The position numbers were made by a program, and so were the translations under genes. Below, piece by piece: positions 8,601 to 16,490 of a stretch of DNA of 64,000 nucleotides (its first letter is position 1; the number at the start of each line of letters is the position of its first letter). The notes below the pieces were generated by a model, which was given only the letters and a program-made list of their open reading frames with translations, did no database searches and was not told where the DNA came from. Origin of the DNA: JAOPZW01 sp963707695 (GTDB lineage Bacteria; Actinomycetota; Thermoleophilia; Solirubrobacterales; Solirubrobacteraceae); the NCBI GenBank assembly GCA_963707695.1, contig CAVPQY010000004.1, positions 744,001 to 808,000 of the forward strand, in the 5' to 3' direction.

Positions 8601-9731
8601 TCAGCCCGCGAACGCGGGATGGGCCTGGTCGAGGTACCAGCCGAAGGCGCGGTCGACGAGCGGCTGGGGCCGCAGGCCGTGCAGCACGGCGGTCAGCAGG
8701 CGCGGCGGCAGCGCCGGCAGCACCCGCTGGAGGCGCAGCGCACGCCGGAACGCGGGCGCGTGCGCGTCGTGGAAGGCCGCGTAGCGCGCCAGCGCCTCGG
8801 CCCGGTCGGCGTCCCCGGCGAGCACGCGCGCGAGCTCGCGCCCGCAGGCGATCCCGAAGTAGAACGCGGTGCGGATGCCCTCGCCCGAGAGGGGGAAGCA
8901 CTGCCCGGCGCTGTCGCCCACGCAGAACACCCCCTCCTCGGTGGCGGCCCGCAGACGGTGCGGGAACCAGTTGCCCTGCCAGCGCTCGGCGTCCTCCCCG
9001 AGCCGGCCGGCGAGCGCCTCCGTCGGCGCGCGCACGTGATCGCGGGGCGCGTAGGAGCCGACGCCGATGCGCGCCTCGCCGCCGGCGGGGACGCGCCAGC
9101 CGTAGCCGCGGCGCACGAGGTCGCGCTCGACCCACACGTCGAGCGCGTCGCCGGCGGGTCCGTCGCGGTGCGGGTGGACCTCGAGGCCGCGCGAGAGCGG
9201 CGCGTCGGGGGGCTGGACGTGCGGGTCGGCCAGGACGCGCCGCCAGCCCAGCGCGTCGACGACGAGCCCGGCCCGCAGGGTCCCGCGATCGGTGACGACG
9301 GCGACGTCGCCGTCGTCACCCGCGCCGGGGACGCGGCCCTCGACCTTCGCCGTCTCGAAGCGGGCGTCGCCGGCCTGCGCCCACAGCGTGCGGCTGAGCT
9401 CGCGGTAGTCGAAGGACGACCAGGACCACGGCAGCCGGTAGCGCACGCGCCCGTGGGGCGTGGCGAAGGTCATGTGCGGGAGCTCCTGGCGGATCGCCGA
9501 CGCGACGCCCATCGCGTGCAGCCACGGGGTCGGGGCGGCGCAGGCCGACGTGGCGCGCTCGCCGACCTCGTAGCGGTCGACGACGAGCACCTCGAGGGGC
9601 CGCGGCGCGGCGCGGGCCAGCTCGCGCGCGACGGCGAGCCCACCGAAGCTCGCGCCGCACACGAGGACGTCGGTGCGGGTCCCGTCCAGGCTCGTGCGCT
9701 CCGCCCCGCGCTTCGTGGCCCGCACGGGCAC
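8601..9731 (-). CDS. FAD-dependent oxidoreductase, geranylgeranyl reductase-like
   Basis: 376-residue flavoprotein. An N-terminal dinucleotide-binding fold (VLVCGASFGGLAVARELA, near residue 22) and the late FAD-binding segment FCVGDSAGQCFPLSGEGIRTA (near residue 285) match the geranylgeranyl/digeranylgeranyl reductase and lycopene-cyclase-like superfamily. The gene starts with GTG immediately after the stop of a phytoene/squalene synthase gene, so a role in reducing or cyclising the polyisoprenoid made there is likely (inference from neighbours). The exact substrate cannot be read from sequence. Halogenases and other family members are less likely because of the context. Confidence 0.8.
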   Translation of the reverse strand: MPVRATKRGAERTSLDGTRTDVLVCGASFGGLAVARELARAAPRPLEVLVVDRYEVGERATSACAAPTPWLHAMGVASAIRQELPHMTFATPHGRVRYRLPWSWSSFDYRELSRTLWAQAGDARFETAKVEGRVPGAGDDGDVAVVTDRGTLRAGLVVDALGWRRVLADPHVQPPDAPLSRGLEVHPHRDGPAGDALDVWVERDLVRRGYGWRVPAGGEARIGVGSYAPRDHVRAPTEALAGRLGEDAERWQGNWFPHRLRAATEEGVFCVGDSAGQCFPLSGEGIRTAFYFGIACGRELARVLAGDADRAEALARYAAFHDAHAPAFRRALRLQRVLPALPPRLLTAVLHGLRPQPLVDRAFGWYLDQAHPAFAG

Positions 9732-10613
9732 CTAGGCCCCCGCCCCGGCGAGGCCCGAGGCGGCGGCGCGCGCGGCCTCCCAGCGGTCGAGCCGTCCCGG
9801 CCGGCCGACGACGTCGAAGCCGTTGCGCTCGACGTGGTCCAGGACGCGGCCGTACACGGCGCGGGCGACGCGGATGCCCGGGCGCATCGAGGGCGACAGG
9901 GCTCGGGCGACGTCCCGGGTCTCGGCGAAGAGCGCCCGGGCGCGCGCGACCTGGCGCGCGGTGTGCTCCCGGGCGCCCCCGGAGGCGGCCCCGCGGCGGA
10001 GGTCCTCCTCGGGCAGCCCGGGGAGGTACACGCGATCCAGGGCCCAGTCGACGGGAACGTCGCGGATGAAGTTCGTCAGCTGGAAGGCGACGCCGAGGCG
10101 GGCGACGTCCTCGTGGAGGCCGCCGGGGGCGCCGAGCAGCGGCGCCATGATGCGCCCGACCGTCGCGGCCGAGCCCTCCATGTAGTCGTCGAGCTCGTCG
10201 TCGGCGGCCATGCGGACGGGCCCGCAGTCCAGGCGCATCGACGCCATGTAGCGCGGCAGGAGGTGCAGCGGGAGGTCGTGACGCGCGCCCGCGTCGACCA
10301 GCGCAGCGATGACCGGGTGCGCCGACGCGCCGGCCAGCAGGCCGAGCTCGAGCTCGAGCTCCCAGGCGTCGAGGGCGGCGCGGCGCTCGACGGGCGAGCC
10401 GATCCGGCGGGGGTCGTCGACGATCTCATCCGCGCCGCGGACGAACCCGTACACGGCGTGCACGGCCGGGCGGACGTCGAGCGGCAGGCAGCAGGTCGCG
10501 GCGTAGAACGTCGGGTCATGCCGGCGCTGCAGGCGCCGGCAGGTGCGGTAGGACTCCCGCAGGCGATGCGCTCTCCGTTCCACGACCGCGAAGGGTATTC
10601 GCCCGGAGGACAC
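9732..10613 (-). CDS. Phytoene/squalene synthase family protein
   Basis: Head-to-head prenyl synthase (CrtB/HpnC/HpnD family), 293 residues. The two aspartate-rich motifs are clear: YGFVRGADEIVDD near residue 58 and QLTNFIRDVPVDW near residue 180, which bind the Mg-diphosphates. It would make phytoene or squalene from two GGPP or FPP molecules; sequence alone does not decide which. GTG start assumed; a second GTG ten codons in is also possible because no strong Shine-Dalgarno sequence is visible. Its start lies only 5 bp from the start of the divergent ArsA-like gene, so their promoters must overlap each other's 5' coding ends. First gene of the long minus-strand train. Confidence 0.85.
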   Translation of the reverse strand: MSSGRIPFAVVERRAHRLRESYRTCRRLQRRHDPTFYAATCCLPLDVRPAVHAVYGFVRGADEIVDDPRRIGSPVERRAALDAWELELELGLLAGASAHPVIAALVDAGARHDLPLHLLPRYMASMRLDCGPVRMAADDELDDYMEGSAATVGRIMAPLLGAPGGLHEDVARLGVAFQLTNFIRDVPVDWALDRVYLPGLPEEDLRRGAASGGAREHTARQVARARALFAETRDVARALSPSMRPGIRVARAVYGRVLDHVERNGFDVVGRPGRLDRWEAARAAASGLAGAGA

Positions 10614-10618
10614 CGGTC

Positions 10619-11554
10619 ATGACCGCCGTCCTGGCGCGGGAGCTCGTCTTCGTGACCGGCAAGGGCGGCGTGGGCAAGACGACCGTCGCGCTCGCCCTCG
10701 CCCTGGCGGGCGCCCGCGCGGGGCGTCGGGCGGTGCTGGTCGAGGTCGGCGGCCAGGCGCGCGGCCCGGCGGCGCTCGACCGCCCGGGCGGCCCGCCCGG
10801 CGCGGAGGTCGAGGTCGCCGACGGGCTGTGGAGCACGACGGTCGACCCGCACGCGGCGCTCGAGGAGTGGGCCGGGCGCACGCTGGGGTCGCGGCGCGTC
10901 GTCGGCGTCCTCGCGCGTTCGAACGCCTTCGCGGCCTTCGTCGACGCCGCGCCCGGCGCGCGGGAGCTCGTGACGATGGCCAAGGCCTGGGAGCTCGGGC
11001 GCCGCGAGCGCTGGGTCCCCGGCCGCCGGGCGTACGACCTCGTCGTCGTCGACGGCCCCGCCACGGGGCACGGGGTCGGGATGCTCCGCACCCCGGCCAC
11101 GTTCGCCGACATCGCCCGTGTCGGGCCGATCGCCACGACGGCGCGCCACGTCGCCGAGCTCCTGCGCGACCCGGCCCGCTCGGCGCTCGTGGCGGTGGCC
11201 GTCGCCGGCGAGCTCCCGGTCAGCGAGACGCTCGAGCTCGAGGGCCGCGCGCACGCCGAGCTGGGCCGCGGGCTCGACCATGTCGTCGTCAACGCGGTCC
11301 TGCCGCAGCGCTTCGCGCGCGCCGACCTCGCCGCGGTCGCCGCCCGCGACGGGGCCGTGGCCGCGCCCGTGCTCGCGGCGGTCCGCTCCCAGCACGGGCT
11401 CGCCGCGGCGCAGGCCTCGCAGCTGCGCCGGCTGCGCCGGGAGGCCGTGGCGCCGGTCTCGACGCTGCCCTTCGTCGCGGGCGCACGCCTGCATCCCGAC
11501 GACGTCGAGCACCTCGCCGGGCACCTGGCCCGGCGGATGGACGGGGCGGGCTAG
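10619..11554 (+). CDS. ArsA/Get3-like anion-transporting ATPase
   Basis: Single-domain SIMIBI P-loop ATPase of 311 residues. The deviant Walker A GKGGVGKTT is near residue 14, with a switch region DGPATGHG near 146 that corresponds to the DTAPTGH of ArsA/Get3 proteins. No arsenic genes are nearby and there is no second ATPase half, so arsenite export is doubtful. Family members in actinobacteria are usually uncharacterised. GGAGGA lies 9 bp before the ATG. Divergent from the phytoene synthase gene with 5 bp between start codons. Confidence 0.85.
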   Translation: MTAVLARELVFVTGKGGVGKTTVALALALAGARAGRRAVLVEVGGQARGPAALDRPGGPPGAEVEVADGLWSTTVDPHAALEEWAGRTLGSRRVVGVLARSNAFAAFVDAAPGARELVTMAKAWELGRRERWVPGRRAYDLVVVDGPATGHGVGMLRTPATFADIARVGPIATTARHVAELLRDPARSALVAVAVAGELPVSETLELEGRAHAELGRGLDHVVVNAVLPQRFARADLAAVAARDGAVAAPVLAAVRSQHGLAAAQASQLRRLRREAVAPVSTLPFVAGARLHPDDVEHLAGHLARRMDGAG

Positions 11555-11590
11555 GGCAGGGCGCCGCCGGCTCCGCGGCGCCCGCGCGCC

Positions 11591-12490
11591 TCAGTCGATC
11601 CCGAGCCGGTCGAGCAGCGCGTCGTCGCCGCGCCACCCGCGGCGCAGGCGCACCGAGAGCTCGAGGTGCACCCGACCGCCGAGCTCGCGCTCGAGCTCGC
11701 GCCGCGCGGCCGTGCCGATCGCCTTGATCATCCGGCCCCCGGCGCCGATGAGGATGCCCTTCTGGCTGTCGGCCTCGACCCACACGAGCGCGCGGACCAT
11801 GGTCAGGCCGTCGTCGCGCTGCTCGAGGTCGTCGATGACGACCTCGACCGCGTGCGGGACCTCCTGGAAGGTCCGCCGCAGGACCTGCTCGCGCACGAGC
11901 TCGGCCAGGAGCACGTGCTCGCCGACGTCCGTGCGGTCCTCCGGCGGGAAGAGGAACGGGCCGGTCGGCATGAGGGTCGTGACGTGCTCGCGCAGCGCCT
12001 CCATCCCGCGGCCGGTGCGCGCCGAGACCGGGAAGACCTCGACCTCGCCGGCCAGCGCGAGCTCCTGCGTCGCGGCCAGGACCGACACGGTCCGCGCGCG
12101 GTCGAGGCGGTCGACCTTGTTCACGACGACCACGAGCGGCACGCCGGCGGGCGCCAGGCGCTCGGCGATGAAGCGGTCCCCCGGGCCGACCCCCTGCTCG
12201 CCGTTGAGCACGAGCAGCGCCGCGTCGGACTCGGCCAGCTCGTGCTCGACGCGCCGCTGCATGCGCTCGGTCAGCGCGTCGCGCGGGCGCTGGACGCCGG
12301 GCAGGTCGACGAGGACGAGCTGGGCGTCGCCATGGGTGGCGACCCCGCGGATCGCCCGCCGCGTCGTCTGGGGCTTGTCGGAGACGATCGCGACCTTGTG
12401 GCCGACGAGCGCGTTGACGATCGTCGACTTGCCGACGTTGGGGCGGCCGGCCAGCGCGACGAAGCCCGCGCGCGTCGGCGCCCGGGTCAC
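11591..12490 (-). CDS. era: GTPase Era
   Basis: Era is a GTPase that binds the 3' end of 16S rRNA and helps mature the 30S subunit. G1 GRPNVGKST, G3 DLPG (usually DTPG) and G4 NKVD are present, and the C-terminal KH domain carries GILIGAGGRMIKAIG. Length of 299 matches the family. GTG start overlaps the ybeY stop (GTGA), so the two 16S-processing factors are translationally coupled; a GTG one codon upstream is an alternative. Confidence 0.95.
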   Translation of the reverse strand: MTRAPTRAGFVALAGRPNVGKSTIVNALVGHKVAIVSDKPQTTRRAIRGVATHGDAQLVLVDLPGVQRPRDALTERMQRRVEHELAESDAALLVLNGEQGVGPGDRFIAERLAPAGVPLVVVVNKVDRLDRARTVSVLAATQELALAGEVEVFPVSARTGRGMEALREHVTTLMPTGPFLFPPEDRTDVGEHVLLAELVREQVLRRTFQEVPHAVEVVIDDLEQRDDGLTMVRALVWVEADSQKGILIGAGGRMIKAIGTAARRELERELGGRVHLELSVRLRRGWRGDDALLDRLGID

Positions 12491-12873
12491 CACGACAGGA
12501 TCTCCGCCTGGAGCGCGAGCATCTCGCCGTCGTCGGTCTCGTGGTCCATGCCGGTCAGGTGCAGCACGCCGTGGACGATGGCCTCGCGCAGGTCGGTCGT
12601 CCGCGGCGGGCAGATCACGACGTCGCCGAGCTCGCGCGGGCCGGCCACGACGAGGTCGTCGCCGTCGACCGGGAACGAGAGGACGTCGGTCGGCCCCTCC
12701 ACCCCGCGGTGCTCGCGGTTGAGCTCGGCGATGCGGTCCTCGCCGACCCACTCGACCGCGACGTGGCCGTCGGAGACGCCGGCCGAGGCCAGCGCCAGCC
12801 CCACGAGGCGCTCGACCTCGAGCGCGGGCGGCGCGCCGTGCGGCGCGTCCCCGATGACCTCGACGTCCAGCAC
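12487..12873 (-). CDS. ybeY: Endoribonuclease YbeY
   Basis: Zinc-dependent endoribonuclease for rRNA maturation and 70S quality control. The 128-residue protein has the metal-binding signature HGVLHLTGMDHE near residue 100 and the family element TDVLSFP. GTG start. It lies 24 bp after phoH and overlaps era by 4 bp, the order commonly found in bacteria. Confidence 0.94.
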   Translation of the reverse strand: MLDVEVIGDAPHGAPPALEVERLVGLALASAGVSDGHVAVEWVGEDRIAELNREHRGVEGPTDVLSFPVDGDDLVVAGPRELGDVVICPPRTTDLREAIVHGVLHLTGMDHETDDGEMLALQAEILSW

Positions 12874-12897
12874 GGGCGGGCGGGCGGCCTGGCCGCC

Positions 12898-13875
12898 CTA
12901 CGCCCGCCGCCGCTCGGCCGGCCGCAGGTCGGTCGCCTGCGCGGAGGCGTGCGCGTCGTAGGCCTCGACGATCCGCTGCACGAGGCGGTGGCGGACGACG
13001 TCGGCTCCGCCGAAGCGGACGAAGTCCACGCCCTCGACGTCCTCGAGGATCTGCTCGACGACGATCAGGCCCGACCGCTGCTCGCGCGGGAGGTCGATCT
13101 GCGTGATGTCGCCCGTGACGACCATCCGCGACCCGAAGCCGAGCCGCGTGAGGAACATCTTCATCTGCTCGGGCGTCGTGTTCTGGGCCTCGTCGAGGAT
13201 GACGAACGAGTCGTTGAGCGTGCGCCCGCGCATGAAGGCCAGCGGCGCGACCTCGATGACGCCCTTCTCGAGGTACCCCGCGACCTTCTCGGGGTCGATC
13301 ATGTCGTGCAGCGCGTCGAAGAGCGGCCGCAGGTACGGGTCGATCTTGGCCATGAGGTCGCCGGGCAGGAAGCCCAGGCGCTCGCCCGCCTCGACGGCGG
13401 GACGGGTCAGGATGATGCGGTTGACCTCGTGGGCGGCCAGCGCGCGGGCGGCCATCGCCACGGCCAGGAACGTCTTGCCCGTGCCGGCCGGCCCGATCCC
13501 GAAGGTCACGGTCCCCCGCCGGATGGAGTCGACGTAGCGCTTCTGGTTGACGGTCTTCGGGGCGACCTTGCGCGAGCGGTGGCGCCAGACGACGTCCTCG
13601 AGGACCTCCGCCGGCGACTGGTGCTGGTCGAGCGCGTCGGTGACCGCGGCGATCGTCCCCTCGGCGATCTCGTGACCCTGCTCGATGAGCTCGGCCAGCT
13701 CGCGGACCACGAGCGCGGCGCGGGCGACCGCCTCCGCCTCGCCGTCGAGCGTCACGACGTTGCCGCGGAGGAACAGGTCGCACTCGACGTGCTCCTCGAG
13801 CGCGCGCAGGATCCGGTCGCCGGAGCCGCTCAGCGCGGCGGCGACCTCGTTGGAGACCTCGAGCTGGCGGCGCAT
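12898..13875 (-). CDS. PhoH-like ATPase
   Basis: PhoH family P-loop protein, 325 residues. Residues 1-100 form an N-terminal region, then comes the ATPase with GIGPAGTGKTFLAVA (Walker A, near 130), ILTRPAVEAGERLGFLPGD, and VILDEAQNTTPEQMKMFLTR (Walker B) followed by VTGDITQIDLP. Relatives are suspected RNA helicases/RNases acting with YbeY, its immediate downstream neighbour. ATG start 2 bp from the yqeY stop, so this is one operon. Confidence 0.93.
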   Translation of the reverse strand: MRRQLEVSNEVAAALSGSGDRILRALEEHVECDLFLRGNVVTLDGEAEAVARAALVVRELAELIEQGHEIAEGTIAAVTDALDQHQSPAEVLEDVVWRHRSRKVAPKTVNQKRYVDSIRRGTVTFGIGPAGTGKTFLAVAMAARALAAHEVNRIILTRPAVEAGERLGFLPGDLMAKIDPYLRPLFDALHDMIDPEKVAGYLEKGVIEVAPLAFMRGRTLNDSFVILDEAQNTTPEQMKMFLTRLGFGSRMVVTGDITQIDLPREQRSGLIVVEQILEDVEGVDFVRFGGADVVRHRLVQRIVEAYDAHASAQATDLRPAERRRA

Positions 13876-13877
13876 GC

Positions 13878-14306
13878 TCAGCGCAGCGCCTCCTGCACGA
13901 GGCCGGAGACCCGGCGCCCGTCCGCGCGGCCGGCGACCCGTCCCATCGTGGCCTTCATGACCCTCCCCATGTCCTTGGGTGACGTGGCGCCGGTCTCGGC
14001 CAGCGCGTCGGCCACGAGCGCCCGCAGCTCGTCGTCGGAGAGCTCCGCGGGCAGGTAGCCCTCGATGATCGCCGCCTCGGCCTCCTCCGCGTCCGCGAGC
14101 TCGGGGCGTCCGCCCTGGCGGAAGGCGCCGGCGGACTCGTGGCGGCGCTTGCGCTCGCGGCGCAGCACGGCCAGCTCGTCGTCGCTGCCGTCCTTGGCGG
14201 CCTTCTGGAGCTCGCTGAGCACGAGGCGCAGCGCGGCGACCCGGTCCTTCTCACCGGCCTTCATCGCGGCGGTGAGGTCCTGCTTCACCGTGTCGGTCAA
14301 GGTCAT
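13878..14306 (-). CDS. GatB/YqeY domain protein
   Basis: 142-residue YqeY family protein, an all-helical domain resembling the tail of the tRNA amidotransferase GatB. The sequence has the characteristic LKxAMKAGEKDRVAALRL-like start, the middle AEEAEAAIIEGYLPAELSDDEL, and a C-terminal SPKDMGRVMKATMGRVAGRADG. AGGTGG precedes the ATG at good spacing. First gene of the yqeY-phoH-ybeY-era operon. Function is not firmly known. Confidence 0.9.
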   Translation of the reverse strand: MTLTDTVKQDLTAAMKAGEKDRVAALRLVLSELQKAAKDGSDDELAVLRRERKRRHESAGAFRQGGRPELADAEEAEAAIIEGYLPAELSDDELRALVADALAETGATSPKDMGRVMKATMGRVAGRADGRRVSGLVQEALR

Positions 14307-14469
14307 CCACCTGACGATGATAGGCCCGCGGGCCGACCGTCCCGCCCGAGCACCGACCGCCGGCGGTCGATCGCGAGCTGGTGCCGCTCCCCCTCCCCCG
14401 GCCTGCGCCACCCCGACGCTCGGCGCGGGCCGAGGTTTCCGCCCACCGGCGTCGGGTAGCGATCACCCG
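14307..14469. promoter_or_regulatory. Divergent control region between yqeY and the sigma factor gene
   Basis: 163 bp separating two divergent start codons. On the plus strand GTTTCC (14435-14440), a 13-bp spacer and GGGTAG (14454-14459) end 10 bp before the sigma gene ATG. The layout resembles the GTTT-N13-15-GGGTA promoters of SigB/SigF-type stress sigma factors. It is a sequence resemblance only. No clear minus-strand promoter was recognised. Confidence 0.4.
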
Positions 14470-15528
14470 ATGCCGCACGGGCTGGAGCAGGACGAGCTGG
14501 ACGCGTTCGTGGAGCGCCACGCCGCCGAGGGCGGTCGCGTGACCGCGAGCGCGGTCGAGGACTTCGTGCGCGAGCACGAGCTCGGGCCCGAGCGCCTCAC
14601 GGACCTCTACGACCGCCTCGAGGACCGCGGCGTCGAGTGCGAGGACTGCGGGCGCGAGGACACCCCGCCGACGCGCTACGAGCTCGGCGACCTCAGCCAC
14701 CACACGACCGACGCGCTGCAGCTCTTCCTCAACGAGGCGGGCCGCTACCGGCTGCTGACGCCCGAGGAGGAGATCGACCTGGCCAAGCGCATCGAGCGCG
14801 GCGACCTCGCGGCCAAGGACCACCTCGTCAACGCGAACCTGCGCCTCGTCGTCTCCATTGCCCGCAAGTACCGCAACACGGGCGAGCTGAGCCTGCTCGA
14901 CCTCATCCAGGAGGGCATCCTGGGCCTCATCCGCGCGGCCGAGAAGTTCGACTGGCGCAAGGGGTTCCGCTTCTCGACGTACGCGACCCTGTGGATCCGG
15001 CAGGCCATCCAGCGCGGCCTGGCCGACCGCGGGCGCACGATCCGCCTGCCGGCCAACGTCGCCCAGCGCGAGCGGACGATCGCGCGCGTGGAGCGTGAGC
15101 TGGCGGCCAAGATGGGCCACGACCCCACCGACGACGAGGTCGCCGAGGCGGCCGGCCTCTCGCCCGAGCAGGTGGCCGAGCTGCGCGACGTCTCGCGCGT
15201 CGTGACGAGCCTCGAGCGGCCCGTCGGCGACGAGGACGCCACGGCGCTGGGACAGCTGCTGCCGTCCGACGGGCTGTCGCCGGACGAGGAGGTCGAGATC
15301 TCGCTGCGCCAGGACCTCGTCCGGCGCACGCTCGCCGAGCTGCCGCCGCAGCACCGCCGCGTCATCGAGCTGCGCTACGGCCTGGACGGGCACGAGGAGC
15401 CGCTCGGCCTCGCCCAGGTCGGCCGCGAGCTCGGCGTGTCGGCCTCGCGCGTGCGCCAGCTCGAGCAGGACGCGCTGCGGCGCCTGGCGCTGCGCAACGA
15501 GCTGCGCGCGCTCCGCGACGCGGCCTAG
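14470..15528 (+). CDS. RNA polymerase sigma-70 factor, RpoD/SigA type
   Basis: 352-residue group 1/2 sigma factor. A short acidic N-terminal region precedes region 1.2 (DALQLFLNEAGRYRLLTPEEE, about 80). Region 2 has DLIQEGILGLIRAAEKFDW and FRFSTYATLWIRQAI for -10 recognition, followed by region 3. Region 4 has HRRVIELRYGL and SASRVRQLEQDALRRL for -35 recognition. It lacks a long region 1.1 or an NCR, so it may be the principal sigma factor or a principal-like HrdB/SigB paralogue. ATG chosen at MPHGLEQDEL; no in-frame similarity exists upstream. Confidence 0.9.
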   Translation: MPHGLEQDELDAFVERHAAEGGRVTASAVEDFVREHELGPERLTDLYDRLEDRGVECEDCGREDTPPTRYELGDLSHHTTDALQLFLNEAGRYRLLTPEEEIDLAKRIERGDLAAKDHLVNANLRLVVSIARKYRNTGELSLLDLIQEGILGLIRAAEKFDWRKGFRFSTYATLWIRQAIQRGLADRGRTIRLPANVAQRERTIARVERELAAKMGHDPTDDEVAEAAGLSPEQVAELRDVSRVVTSLERPVGDEDATALGQLLPSDGLSPDEEVEISLRQDLVRRTLAELPPQHRRVIELRYGLDGHEEPLGLAQVGRELGVSASRVRQLEQDALRRLALRNELRALRDAA

Positions 15529-15609
15529 CGGGCTCGTCGCCGCTCGCCGGGACGGCGGGGCGGTTCGCGGACGGACCTCGGTCCTATCGCGCCGGGAGCG
15601 CTGGGCAGA

Positions 15610-15640
15610 CCAGGGATGGAAGTCCGTTCACCATCCCTGG
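15610..15640. promoter_or_regulatory. Perfect 10-bp inverted repeat upstream of the PRC-barrel gene
   Basis: CCAGGGATGG (15610-15619), 11 bp, then CCATCCCTGG (15631-15640). It lies 14 bp before the ATG at 15655, just ahead of the purine-rich ribosome-binding sequence GGGAGGGAG. It could be an operator or an mRNA hairpin controlling ribosome access. There is no T-run, so it is not a classical terminator of the upstream sigma gene. Confidence 0.6.
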
Positions 15641-15654
15641 GAGGGAGCCCCCAA

Positions 15655-16068
15655 ATGGCAACACTCGAAGACGTCAAGACCTGGCGCGGCATGGAGGCCG
15701 TCGACAACGACGGCGACAAGATCGGGAAGATCGAGGACATCTACCTCGACCGCCAGTCCGGCGAGCCCGAGTGGGTCGCCATCAAGGGCGGCCTGTTCGG
15801 CTCGAAGACGAGCTTCGCCCCGATCCGCGACGCCTCCGCCTCGGGCGACGCCGTCCGCCTGCCCTTCAGCAAGGACCAGGTGAAGGACGCGCCGAAGGTC
15901 GAGGCCGACGGGGAGCTCTCCCCGCAGGAGGAGCAGGACCTCTACGCCCACTACGGCCGCAGCGACTACGGCGACTGGAACGAGTCCTCCGAGGACCGCA
16001 CCGAGGGGTTCATGGGTCGCGACGATCGCTTCGACCGCGATCGCGGGGCAGCCGCGACCGCGACGTGA
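15655..16068 (+). CDS. PRC-barrel domain protein
   Basis: 137-residue soluble protein. Residues 5-80 form a PRC-barrel (GMEAVDNDGDKIGKIEDIYLD, EPEWVAIKGGLFG, FAPI). The tail is acidic/polar and ends in a glycine- and arginine-poor stretch. Paired PRC-barrel and DUF2382 proteins are common in actinobacteria and are usually associated with general stress, but their biochemical role is unknown. The ATG at 15655 follows a strong GGGAGGGAG; an in-frame ATG 39 bp upstream falls inside the inverted repeat and is less likely. Overlaps the next gene by 4 bp. Confidence 0.85.
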   Translation: MATLEDVKTWRGMEAVDNDGDKIGKIEDIYLDRQSGEPEWVAIKGGLFGSKTSFAPIRDASASGDAVRLPFSKDQVKDAPKVEADGELSPQEEQDLYAHYGRSDYGDWNESSEDRTEGFMGRDDRFDRDRGAAATAT

Positions 16069-16490
16069 GCGGCCGTGGCCCGTCGGTCGGCAAGGACACC
16101 TCGGGCCCCGAGACCGACAACGCGATGACGCGCTCCGAGGAGGAGCTGCGCGTCGGCAAGACGCAGCGCGAGACGGGCCGCGCCCGCCTGCGCAAGTACA
16201 TCGTGACCGAGAACGTGCAGCAGACGGTCCCGGTGCAGCGTGAGGAGCTGCGCGTCGAGCGCGAGCCCATCACGGACGCCAACCGCGACGCCGCGATGTC
16301 CGGCGGCGACCTGACCGAGGAGGAGCACGAGGTCACGCTGCACGCCGAGGAGCCCGTCGTCGAGAAGCGCGCGGTCCCCAAGGAGCGCGTCCGCCTCGAC
16401 AAGGAGACGGTCACGGACGAGCGCACCGTCGACGAGGAGGTCCGCAAGGAGCGGATCGACGCCGAGGGCGACGCGGACGGCCGCCTCTAG
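16065..16490 (+). CDS. DUF2382 (YsnF/AvaK-type) stress protein
   Basis: 141 residues, highly charged. The core RKYIVTENVQQTVPVQREELRVEREPI is the DUF2382 signature (YsnF/AvaK), followed by a repeat-like EEHEVTLHAEEPVVEKRAVPKERVRL section. GTG start overlaps the PRC-barrel stop (GTGA), so the pair is translationally coupled. Its TAG overlaps, tail to tail, the stop of prmA on the other strand. Regulation is probably shared with the PRC gene through the inverted repeat upstream of it. Confidence 0.85.
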   Translation: MSGRGPSVGKDTSGPETDNAMTRSEEELRVGKTQRETGRARLRKYIVTENVQQTVPVQREELRVEREPITDANRDAAMSGGDLTEEEHEVTLHAEEPVVEKRAVPKERVRLDKETVTDERTVDEEVRKERIDAEGDADGRL

